DNA of 64,000 nucleotides from Sphaerolaimus hirsutus (taxonomy: Eukaryota; Nematoda; Chromadorea; Monhysterida; Sphaerolaimidae): positions 13,764,001 through 13,828,000 of the forward strand of contig OZ038456.1 in assembly GCA_964036195.1 (NCBI GenBank). Reading direction: 5' to 3'. Shown here piece after piece: positions 33,406 to 43,530 of this stretch. The position numbers and the translations under genes are program-made. The notes below the pieces were generated by a model. The model saw nothing but the letters and a program-made list of their open reading frames with translations. It was not told the DNA's origin and did no database searches. Each line of letters starts with the position of its first letter. Within the stretch, counting starts at the first letter, position 1.

Positions 33406-33893
33406 AGTGTGATATTTTTAGCTTGGTGTGGTTAATGTCATTGCTTGTAAGTACAGAGAGTTAGCCCAACTTTCACTGAAATCTACCATATCCGTTCTGA
33501 TTACCCAAATAACAAAATAAATTGTTTTTCATGGAAATAAATACATTCATTAGGGTTGGTAATTCCATAATTTTCGGTTCCCGTTATCGGTTCTCAGGTC
33601 CGAAATATTTTGGTTCGGGTATCGGTTCTCGGTTCCTCAAAACTTTCGGTTCCGGTTCTAAAGCTCGGTTCCGGTTCGGTTCTTCCGCTTCCAAAAGGTC
33701 AAAGATTTCGGTTCCGGGTGAAATAAAAATCGGGTATCGGTGATAATTGGCTGAAGAACTGGAAAACATCATGATGATGTAGTGTAGCAAACACCAGGCG
33801 TGAAATCATGTGCAAATGCAAACTGAACAGCTCAGTCAATCCTTATTGTTGCTTTGGGATGGCATTGGGTATTTTTATGTGTTGACTCATAAT

Positions 33894-34715
33894 TAGTGAT
33901 GTAAAAAGTGCCAAAGGTGCCAATGGCGCCAGAGAAAATTGGCACCGTGGGCAATATGTCCACTGGTGCCAAGGATGTACCCAATGGTTGTTGGGGGCTG
34001 CCCCACACGCTTCTACCCCCTGCCAGACATTACCCAGTACCATATAAGTATTTGGGGTATATATACATACCGTATATCCTCGAATAAGTCACCCGGGGAG
34101 TTATTTTTTCATCAGTGGATTTGAGGGGGAGTTATTCAAGGGTGGGGAGTTATTCAAGGGAGGGAGTTATTTTTTCCTCATAACTTTCAGGAAAACTGGC
34201 AGGTAGGTAGATGTGTATACACTGCATAAAATACACACTGTGTATCTGCTTTCCCTGCTGTAGGCTAACTTTCTTGTGTATTTTTGTCTCACACACTGTA
34301 CTGCATTCGCATTACGTTGTTTCACTTGTTGCACCATCTTCTCCACTCATCACAGAGGGGGGACATATTCAAGGGTGGGGAGTTATTCAAGGGGGGGGAG
34401 TTATTTTTTCGTCAGCGTTTTTGAGGGTGGTTATTCGAGGGTGGGCAGTTATTCAAGGGGGGGTCTTATTCAAGGATATACGGTATATAGATATATCGAA
34501 GATGTTGGCGCCAACGCCAATCCCACCATGGCGTGTGCCTACAAATGGCGTCAGCACCATAATTCCATTCCTCTCTTACAGAACCAAATTTTAGGAGGGT
34601 GCCGCCCCCCCCTTTTTTGCCAGGGTCCATATGCAATTGGCTCCCTGAGTACGTCCCAGAATGGTACTTCTTGCTTTGGCGCTTGCGCCAGGCACCATGG
34701 TGATTTACATCACTA
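33894..34715. mobile_element. hAT-type element, GGCGCC/GGTGCC family, nested
   Basis: Left TAGTGATGTAAAAAGTGCC, right GGTGATTTACATCACTA; flanks CTCATAAT / ATCATAAC (6 of 8). Hosts the element at 34070-34483. Confidence 0.7.
34070..34483. mobile_element. CCGTATATCC-subfamily MITE
   Basis: Ends CCGTATATCCTCGAATAAG and TTATTCAAGGATATACGG with TA. Arms are GGGGAGTTATTTTTTC and GGGGGGAGTTATTC units: the same plan as the CCGTATT elements but with a different repeated phrase. Confidence 0.75.
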
Positions 34716-35154
34716 ATCATAACCGTATTTTGGAGCTTTGAAAATGGTCACTAAAAACGTTTTTTTCCATCTATTGTTGCTGAACAAAAATTCATAAGTA
34801 AAAAAATGGCTAAAGCCAAACAAAAAGTGGACGCTGCCTCCACAGCAAAAAGACATGAAGTGTGTCTCTCAAATGGATATGAAGTGCATCTCTCAAATGG
34901 ACAGTGATATATATTGGATGCACAAAAGAAATGTATCATTGCTTAGAAAATGGAATACACTTCACTGATAACACACTTTACTGTGGTTACATATCCCACC
35001 TTAATAAAGAAACTATTTGTATTATTACATCACAAGAGTTACATGTATTGACTGTTAAATGCACAAAAGCAATATATCATTACATCTGCATTGTGAGAAA
35101 TGTCTCACATTGAACCCAGACTTTTATTTATTCAATAGTTTTCAAGGCAGATTA

Positions 35155-35389
35155 CAGTGTTAGACATACACATCCATGTAAAAAAAGTTTCACACCCTTC
35201 AACTATCTGAGACAGAAAGGAAAAAAATTCACTCAAGTTTATCATAGCAGCGTGAGCTGTGCTATGTGTGTGTTTAAAACCAAAAAGCTCACGCTGCTAT
35301 GATAAACTTGAGTGAATTTTTTTCCTTTTTGTCTCAGATAGTTGAAGGGTGTGAAACTTTTTTTACATGCTTGTGTATGTCTAACACTG
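35155..35389. repeat. foldback element with about 105-bp arms
   Basis: CAGTGTTAGACATACACA... pairs with ...TGTGTATGTCTAACACTG around a loop of roughly 25 bp near 35270. The ends look hAT-like, but the flanking 8 bp do not match. Confidence 0.7.
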
Positions 35390-35449
35390 GCCCGTGGCCA
35401 GTGGCCCAGGCTTCCCCGAATGACACCCAGTAGGTGTCTTGCTGAACAA

Positions 35450-35640
35450 TGTATATGCTGGCGAGTAGATGGCGCCACTCCACAAAAATGGAGCCATTTT
35501 GGAGTAGATGGCACTGCCGTTTTGGAGTAGATGGCGCCACTCCATGAAAATGATGCCGTTTTGGAGTAGTTGGCGCCACTCCATGAAAATGGCATCGTTT
35601 TGGAGTAGCTGGCACCACTCCATAAAATTGCACAATTTGA
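35450..35640. repeat. tandem repeat, GGAGTAGATGGCGCCACTCC units
   Basis: About four units of some 45-50 bp, each with TTTTGGAGTAG and CCACTCCATGAAAATG. Confidence 0.7.
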
Positions 35641-36009
35641 AATCATAACCCTTGAAGACCCATATAGTGGCAGTATCACATCAAACAGCACTATATTTTG
35701 ATCAAAAATATGCAACCCATAACTTGGATGTGGGCCAAGTTCATATGTGACCGGGTAAATTTCATCCTACAAATATCGGCTGGCATGGTGCCAACGCGGG
35801 CCAACGATATTTGCATATGATATGTGTTAAATGACATATCCAAATCTCATTGAGAAATGTCTCTTAAACGAAATTGGTCCACCATTAAGAGTTAAGGAGT
35901 GTATCATTCTTCTATGTACAACTCATATTTGTGACAATAGCATGATGTGATTGCTCACAAAAAAAATTGACTAGAAATATGGATCACAGTCCAGTATCAA
36001 TTTATCAAA

Positions 36010-37310
36010 GTTTTTCAATTTAATTTTTTACTTGCCATTTCACTTCTCATTTGACTTTTGCCGATTTTCTTTGCAATTCACTTCTCACTTCTCTTTTTAC
36101 TTGCCATTTGACTTGACTTTAGACTTGACATTTATAACTTGACATTTGACTTGATATTTGATCACTTGACATTTAACTTGACATTTGATATGACATTTAC
36201 CACTTGTAATTTGACTTGACATATGACTTGTTATTTGACTTGACTTGAAATTTGTCACTTGACATTTGACATGACATTTATCAGTTGACATTAAACTTGA
36301 CATTTGACTTGACATTTGACGTGACATTTATCACTTAACATTAAACTTGACATTTCACTTGAAATTTATCACTTGACGTTTAACTTGACATTTGACATGA
36401 CATTTACCACTTGACATTACGCTTGACATTAAACTTGACATTTGACATGACATTTATCAGTTGACATTAAACTTGACATTAGACTTGACATTTGACATGA
36501 CATTTATCACTTGACATTAAACTTGACATTTGACTTGACATTTCACTTGAAATTTATTACTTGACATTTCACTTGAAATTTATCACTTGGCATTTGACTT
36601 GACATTTCAATTGAAAGTTATCACTTTATATTCACTTTGACATTTATCACTTGACATTTGACATGACTTGACTTTAGACTTGACATTTATAAGTTGACAT
36701 TTGACTTGATATTTGATCACTTGACATTAAACTTTACATTTGACTTGACATTTATCACTTGAAATTTGACTTGAAATTTATCACTTGAAATTTGACTTGA
36801 CATATGACCTGATATTTGACTTGACATTTATGAGTTGACATTAAACTTGACATTTCACTTGAAATTTGTCACTTCACATTTGACTTGAAATGTGTCACTT
36901 GACATTTGACTTGACATTTGACATGACATTTATCACTTGACATTAAACTTGACATTTCAATTGAAATTTATCAGTTGACATTTGACTTGAAAGTTATCAC
37001 TTGAATTTGACTTGATATTTTATCACTTGATATTTTATAACTATCTATCACTTGACATTTATCAATTGACATTTATCAGTTGACATTTCACTTGAAATTT
37101 ATCACTTGACAATTATCACTTGACATTTCACTTGAAATCTACCACTTGACATTTATCACTTGATATTTGACTTGATATTTTATCACTTAATAGTTTATCA
37201 CTAGACATCTATCACTTGACATTTATCACTTGACATTTGACTTGACATTTATAACTTGACATTTGACTTGACATCAACCCCTAGACATTTATGACCTGAT
37301 AGTAATCAGC
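36010..37310. repeat. 1.3-kb degenerate satellite of CTTGACATTT units
   Basis: Around a hundred copies of ACTTGACATTT with TTATC and TTGAC spacers, period near 10-13 bp, forming TATCACTTGACATTT higher-order groups. The motif is also the inner unit of the CTGGTGCCAGTCCC MITEs (TGTCAAATGTCATG), suggesting it grew from one. Confidence 0.8.
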
Positions 37311-37681
37311 ATGCAAGGTCACATGCTCAGTATCACATCAGGCAGTAGTTCAGGCATGTTTGCGCATTTTACACAAAATAAGCAAACTTGAATAACTTTT
37401 GTAAATCTGTACCAAAATTGCCCAAATTTGGCTCATTTGAAAGCTCTAGTCATGGCACACATCAACAAATTTTTTTTATTGCCCCATTTGTATTCAAATT
37501 TTAAATTTATTGAGGTTTGAAAATTTCAAACAGATACCGTACCAAAGTGGGCGGAGCCTGTGAAAAAAAATCCCAAAAATAAGAAATGTCATCATATTCT
37601 CTTTCAAATGAGCCATCAACCATGAAAATCAGTCGTGTTTCAAGGAAGTTATTGCAGTTTGAAGATTGTCGGGAGAACAAG

Positions 37682-37719
<38 letters not shown>
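37682..37719. repeat. CAA microsatellite
   Basis: About 13 ACA/CAA units. It encodes poly-Gln in one plus-strand frame and poly-Leu on the other strand, but no gene was supported around it. Confidence 0.9.
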
Positions 37720-37907
37720 GAACACTACTTGAAAAAGAAAATCCGTAATAACTTCCTCCGAACTCAACCGTTGGATCTGAAAATTTGCATGGTGGTACTT
37801 TTCGACACGGGCTCTTTAATGGTGCAGTCGGTTCTGCACAAGCGCATTGCGTTCCGAAGTTATCGCGATTTTAAATTTGCGATTTCCGCATTTTCGTGTG
37901 TCTGACC

Positions 37908-39673
37908 TAGGGTGTCAAAAAAAAATTTTTACGGAAAACGGAAAACGGAAAGGTAAAAATTTTTCACTTTACGGAAAACGGAAAACGGAAAGGTAAAAAA
38001 AAAATTTCTGCCGGAAAACGGAAAACGGAAAGGTAAAAAAATTTCACTCAGCGGAAAACGGAAAACGGAAAGGTAAAAAAAAATTGTCGGCCGGAAAACG
38101 GAAAACGGAAAAATGAAATGCTGGAAAATGGAAAACGGAAAGCAAAATTTTCACGGAAACGGAAAAAAATAAAGTGAAATTAGCACGGTAATAGACAAAT
38201 TTGCAGAAGGAAAACCTGCATGCAGGTTTGCCTGTTTGGCTTTGATTGTGGTAGCTGTACATTATGCAACTATGGATCATGCCTGTAACTTCACTTGTAG
38301 TTCAAGCTTAACTGAACCAACAAAAAATCATCAAAAAGTAGCCATAGTGGCCATAGGAAAGGAAACACTATGAAAAATTTACAACAGTCTAGAAGCAGTG
38401 GGAATCACGGATGACCCCTATGCAATTGATGACAACATTGCAGAGGAGATGATAATAAATAGCATAAAATTCAACGACAACAACAAATGATACTATATTG
38501 ACTGGCCGTATAAAGAGAGTATCAGTGACCTGCCCACAGGAAAAGCAGAAGCCTTGGTGCACTTTAAATCACTGATAAGAAGATTCAACAAAGATCCAAA
38601 CATATTCAAACAATACCGGAAAGTTTTGGATGACCAACTAGAAAAGGGAATAATTGAGATCTGTGACAACAAAACAGACAACAAGGGGATTCATTACCTG
38701 CCAGACCAGCCAGTAATCACGCCGGGCAAATTGACATCATGCAGAATCGTGTACGATGGGTCAGCAGGTAAGCCCAGTTTCAACAAGTGCCTTTTTAGAG
38801 GACCAATTACAACACCATTAGCACTGGACCTACTCCTGGGGTTCAGGGCAGGCAATCTAGCATTAATTGCCGATATTGAAAAGGTATTTTTGCAAATAGG
38901 ATTGCATGACCAAGCTAGAGACTACACACGATTTTTCTGGCTGAAAGATGCCTCAAAACCAGTAACTGAAAATAACTTAATAGTACTTTGTTTTAAACAC
39001 GTACTGTTTGGACTTGTCTGCAGCCCAGCAATTTTGGGAGCAGTCATAAAATACCATTTAAATGTGACAATAAACAACATGAATGAATATGAAGAAAATG
39101 AAGGGGAACGAAGCCAGTTGGCGATGATAATAAACAACATTTACGTCGATAACTTCATCATGAGTGTCACAAATGAAGTTGAAGCTTTAGAACTATATTA
39201 CAAAGTCAAGGCTTTATTTAACCAATGTTCTATGAACATGAGGGAATGGCTGTCAAACTCCAGATCAGTCATGAATGAAATAGCAGAAAACGACAGGAGT
39301 CCAAAGGTGAATAAAATTGTCGCAGTAATGGGCATGACATAAAATCACCGATTGGAAAAACAATGGAAAAATGCCAGAAAACTGAAAATCAAGCCAGAAA
39401 ATGGAAAAATGGCCTGGTAAAACGGAAACGGAAAGGTAAAAAATTTTCAGCCGGAAAACGGAAAAATGGGCCGGAAAGACGGAAACGGAAAGGTAAAAAA
39501 TTTTCAGCTGCCGGAAAACGGAAAACGGAAAGGTAAAAATTTTTCGGCTGCCGGAAAACGGAAAACGGAAAGGTAAAAAATTTTCGGCTGCCGGAAAACG
39601 GAAAATGGAAAGGTAAAAAATTTTCCTGCGGAAAGGCGGAAACGGAAAACGGAAACGGAAATTTGACACCCTA
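37908..39673. mobile_element. hAT-type element, GGAAAAC family, carrying a BEL/Pao fragment
   Basis: Left TAGGGTGTCAAAAAAAAATT, right GGAAATTTGACACCCTA, perfect duplication GTCTGACC at 37900-37907 and 39674-39681. Both ends are CGGAAAACGGAAAGG units. Between them is about 1 kb of BEL/Pao reverse transcriptase DNA. Confidence 0.95.
38392..39342 (+). pseudogene. BEL/Pao retrotransposon reverse transcriptase fragment, broken
   Basis: The frame shows WPYKESISDLPTGKAEAL, then CRIVYDGSAGKPSFNKC, GPITTPLALDLLL, ALIADIEKVFLQIGLHDQ, KHVLFGLVCSPAILGAVI and IYVDNFIMSV, which is the order of RT motifs in BEL/Pao elements (usually VYDAS, LLLRFR, ADIEKAFLQI, FGxxSSP, YVDD). Defects: an in-frame TGA at 38488-38490, and YVDN instead of YVDD, losing the second catalytic Asp. 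Gag, protease, RNase H, integrase and LTRs are absent. It is the only cargo of the hAT element at 37908-39673. Not expected to be active. Confidence 0.85.
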
Positions 39674-40016
39674 GTCTGACCATATTATGGGTGGGTCGCT
39701 TGCGCCCTCCCTCGGCAGCGAGGGATGGCGCTGGCGCGCCCACCCGATGTGCTTACTGAAGTGCCCAATTGAAAAAATAAAAATACACCATCTGAATATT
39801 AAATCAAATTTTGCATTTTATCGACTTTGACCAAGTAAAATAAAAAAATTCTGGTTCTTTCGGGTATCGAGTTCGGTTCCGGGTAAAAAGTTCGGTTCAC
39901 GGTTCCGGTTCGGGTATTTTCGTCGGTTCCGATTCTCTGTTCTCGGTTCCACAATATGCTTGGAACCGCGGTTTGTTCGGTTCGGGTCGGTTCGGGGTCC
40001 CAACCCTAACATTCAT

Positions 40017-40346
40017 CTCAGCAAACAACGATTCATTGCATGGTATTAACATCAAATTATCGTAAACATACTCCGCGCACCGCACGCCATGTCTTTTTGT
40101 GAAACACGAAACGAACACTCCACCAAGACATTATTATAGGTAAATAAAATAAAAAAGTTTATTTTTCCATAAAAAATGACAACAATGATTTCAGGTTGTA
40201 CTCAACTTCGCTGAATTAGTGCTCAGCAGATGCAAAATGAAAAAGTGCCATAGCGTTTATTCACATTCATTGTCGTGAGTTCGTGACATGGCGTTTCATC
40301 ATTATTCACATGCCATATGGTGAAATTTCTGCCCATAACAAAAATA
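40017..40346. other. right flank of the composite element
   Basis: A minus-strand open reading (CFTKRHGVRCAEYVYDNL area) crosses the pre-insertion site and would continue at 33550 downwards to a TGA near 33478. It may be a disrupted exon or chance. Confidence 0.25.
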
Positions 40347-41696
40347 CCGTATTACCTCGAATTAACCCCGCTTGAATTGCTCCCCCCCCCCCCGAAACCC
40401 CCCCCCCCCCTAAAATTTGGCTGAGGAAATAATACCCCCCCCCCTGGAAATACCCCCCGCCGAAAATTGAATGTAACGAGAAGGTATATTACATGACATG
40501 ACAAATACCGCAGTTTGTGGTCTGCATAATGCAGAACACACGTTAAAACCGATGATTGAGTGACGTTAGGGAAGGGTTTATGTGTATATACAGTTATATA
40601 TGCCTATAAACACATGTAAATAGGTACATCTATGTAATTGTTGGATTTTTATACGTCTGAGTTTTAGTGATGTAAAGGCACCGGGGCACCGGTGCCCCGG
40701 TGCTGGGCACCGAAGGGCACCAGCACCGGTGCTGGTGCGGTGCCATTGCAATCTTCAGGGGTGCCATGCCGGTGCCGGTGCCATTTTTTTCAGAATAGCA
40801 CCGGTGCCGGTGCGGTGCGGTGCCATTTTTTTGCCGGTGCCAAAGGTGCTAGCACCAGGGCAAAGTAAAAGGCACCGGGAAAGGCACCAGCCAAGGCTTC
40901 ATGTGCTGTGCAATTTTGTCCATAGTATGTGCTTATTCATATTTCAAAAAACAGCGATGTATTTACCCAACCATTTTTGCCTATTTTGTGAACCTCCCAT
41001 CAAATAAATATACCTACTGTGAAATCCATTATACCCGATATGTGATCTGGGTAGCGAATCGTAAATTTTGTTGAATTTTAAATCATTTTTATATTTATAT
41101 ACATTTTATGTTTATCTTACTTGTTTGTTCAAAATTTGTTGTCAGTTTATGACAGAGATAGTTCCATTCTCTGTACAGCAACGACTCTGATCAGTAGACA
41201 ATAGTGGCTATGGACATTGCAGTGAATTTAATATTTTATCTTTCATTTGCAATCATTGTAATTGCTTCATAAAAGTGATTGCCACATCATTCTGATCATT
41301 TTAAGTGCTCAATCATCAAAATCGGTTGAAAATTCATGGAAATATGCACTTCCAAAGGTCAGACCACTGAGAAACTGCCCGATATTTACTTCAGAAATTC
41401 CAGCCCGGTGCGGTGCCTTTCGGTGCTAGCACCGGCAACCCGCCGGTGCCCTTCGGTGCCGGTGCCATTTTTTCCAAAAGGCACCGGTGCCGGTGCGGTG
41501 CGGTGCCATTTTCTGGCCGGTGCCCCAGGGTGCCAGGTGCCCTTTCCATGCGTTGGCAAAGGTGCCGGTGCGGTGCGGTGCCATTTTTCCCGGTGCCTTT
41601 AACATCACTACTGAGTTTAGGGAATTTCCAAAAATTTCTGTCGAAGTAATAGGCCCCCCTCGAATAAAGCCTGCGGGGTATTTCGAGGTAATACCG
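40347..41696. mobile_element. CCGTATT-family MITE hosting a hAT element
   Basis: Ends CCGTATTACCTCGAATTAACC and GGTATTTCGAGGTAATACCG with TA. Split by the hAT element at 40665-41610. Confidence 0.75.
40665..41610. mobile_element. hAT-type element, GGTGCC subterminal family, copy 1
   Basis: Left TAGTGATGTAAAGGCACCGG, right CCCGGTGCCTTTAACATCACTA, perfect duplication CTGAGTTT at 40657-40664 and 41611-41618. Ends are GGTGCCGGTGCGGTGCC units around an AT-rich core that matches 50543-51420 closely. Confidence 0.95.
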
Positions 41697-42200
41697 TATA
41701 CACTGTAGATGTCCACCGTGTGGTGTGTAAGCATATGTACCTAGCTAGGTATACTATCTTCCAATGCAAGTAAAACCTTACATATATATTTTTTCAAAGT
41801 CACTTTTCTGGTACTGTATAAACGAGCCAAACACGATACAAACACATGTGGCATGGTATTTTTCGCCATGGAAACTGAAAATGAACATTGTTCTCCCAAC
41901 ATCCAATTGACCATTTTGTTTAATAATAAAAGCAACATTTTATTTTGATGTTGTTCAGTCCAGATTCATCATAAGTCCCTGCACAAAACGAATTTATTGT
42001 ATTTCCTCGGAATACCAATCAGGGACACATTTAATTCACGCGCAATGCGCCCTACACGCCTGACAAATCACAGCTTTTGAATAAAACAATCTTGAGGCAA
42101 ATTTAGCGGATTTAAATATGTAAAATTGAGATACAATTATTAGCGAATTCACAGAATGATGTTTGACAGAGTTAGATCAACATTTGTGATGAAAATGTCC
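41697..42200. other. intergenic DNA, no gene recognised
   Basis: AT-rich; a GTATTTCCTCGGAATACC tip near 41999 suggests another worn MITE end. No coding signal. Confidence 0.35.
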
Positions 42201-42201
42201 C

Positions 42202-43036
42202 CAAATCGATGGACCAAAGCCACTAAATAACAGTGTGGCTGTCATGTTTAAATTTTTTCACGGATTTGGCACAATTCCAGCAGTTTTTGTCCCTTCTATT
42301 GGAGAAAGCACTTCTAGTGATGCCATGGCAAAAGAAATTCAAAGAGTGTACCTTCTATTGGAGACGCCCTTCAATTGGACCAGAGTTGTTAAAAGGTACG
42401 TACGTTTACTCAAAAAATACGCGTACGCGAGTACGCGGTAAATACATTTACATATACTTTTCAAAAAAATACCGTACGCACTTGTACGCGTACACTTTCA
42501 AAGCGTACGCGTACGGAAAATGTATTTATGAAAATTCAATGTGGGACATATTTATAAAGTAACTACACTGCTATGTATTCACAGAAGTGGTTCCATTGAA
42601 TATTTTAGATATGTGGGGGTAGTGCCTTTCAAAATTTCAAAATTCGTAACCAAATCGAAATGGTAGTGGAGACAATGGATGTGGTAAACTAGTCGGGAGA
42701 ACGATGATTTTTATCTCCTAGAAAAAAGAGACCTTGAAAACTATATAATCTGTCATTTGCTTATAGAAAAACATACGCTGTGCTGTACACGTATGAAAAA
42801 GTGCCCACTTTTACACATTCTATGAAGAAAAGTAGTCGTTTCTACACCCACAAAAAAGTACCCACATTTACGCGTACGTACGAGTAAAAAAAAGTATTTG
42901 ACATTTTCTATACTTTGTGGTGAGTTAAAAAAAATATTACGTTTACATATACTTTTAAAAAAGTTCAGTAATTCTAACAACTCTGTATTGGACCCGCCTT
43001 TCTATTGGACCCGCACTTCTATTAGAAGAAATATGG
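42202..43036. mobile_element. CTTCTAATAGAA-family element, interrupted
   Basis: CCCTTCTATTGGAGAAAGCAC... with right end CACTTCTATTAGAAGAAATATGG. The GCCCTTCAATTGGACC arm is split by the hAT element at 42381. The left end is not clear. Confidence 0.5.
42381..42985. mobile_element. hAT-type element, TACGCG subterminal family
   Basis: Left CAGAGTTGTTAAAAGGTACG, right AGTAATTCTAACAACTCTG, duplication AATTGGAC / TATTGGAC (7 of 8). It aligns in reverse orientation with the outer parts of 24850-25870 but lacks the nested CCGTATT element, showing the pre-insertion state. Confidence 0.85.
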
Positions 43037-43283
43037 TATACTCAAGTAACTTTACACCTTGCATGCGTGGTTCAGGCTGGAAGCATGCCAATCACACTTA
43101 ACGCATGCGATTTGCATAAAAAGACTAAAAAATCACTGCCGTTATGCCGTTTAAACACGTTCACATATTCACAGCAAATTTTTTTCACATTTTCACCAAA
43201 ATTGCATGCTTTAATTATCTTTGGCACGCTTCCAACATCAGACCTAAGTAACTGCGCGTGCAGAGTGTCATGTCACTGAAGTA
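43033..43283. mobile_element. palindromic MITE, GCATGCGTGGTT family, copy 1
   Basis: Left arm TATACTCAAGTAACTTTACACC and right arm GTGTCATGTCACTGAAGTATA are inverted, with GGAAGCATGCCAA facing TTGGCACGCTTCC. Copy 2 lies at 61373-61600. Confidence 0.55.
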
Positions 43284-43530
43284 TAGCTAGATAGGTTGCC
43301 GATTGGGGGGAGGGGGAGGTACAGGGTATAGTAGCCAGAAAATTTGCCGCTGGGCGCTACTTGTCGATAGCTGCTGGGCGATTTGGGGGGGGGGGGTTAC
43401 CCCCGTTTGATACCCCTGCATCATAAACATTCTGCAGTATGGCGCCTGTGCCAGCTGCATAACAGTTCCTATGTAAATAGTACAAGAGATTGCATGACAT
43501 CCACACTTCATGCCTACCCACCCACAAAAC

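Larger units (their letters stand above)
33551..40008. mobile_element. composite hAT-type element, GGTTCC family, 6.5 kb with nested insertions
   Basis: Left TAGGGTTGGTAATTCCATAA followed by TCGGTTCC/GGTATCGG units; right GGTTCGGGGTCCCAACCCTA. Perfect duplication ACATTCAT at 33543-33550 and 40009-40016 shows that both ends belong to one insertion. Inside are the hAT at 33894, foldback 35155, tandem repeat 35450, TGACATTT array 36010, CAA microsatellite, and the RT-carrying hAT at 37908. Confidence 0.85.

Noticed and set aside
34211-34716. ORFs of 127 and 146 codons
   Set aside because: Run through GGGGAGTTATT arms of a MITE and the GGCGCC hAT end; repeat translation.
35242-35715. 157-codon minus-strand ORF with YSKTxxFSWSGA repeats
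   Set aside because: Translation of the TGGCGCCACTCC tandem repeat; no start context or splice support.
37666-37905. Poly-Gln ORF
   Set aside because: CAA microsatellite inside a composite transposon; no gene structure around it.
42900-43040. tRNA-like or other structured RNA genes
   Set aside because: No cloverleaf, A/B boxes or rRNA segments were recognised here or elsewhere by eye; a covariance-model scan would be needed to exclude them.
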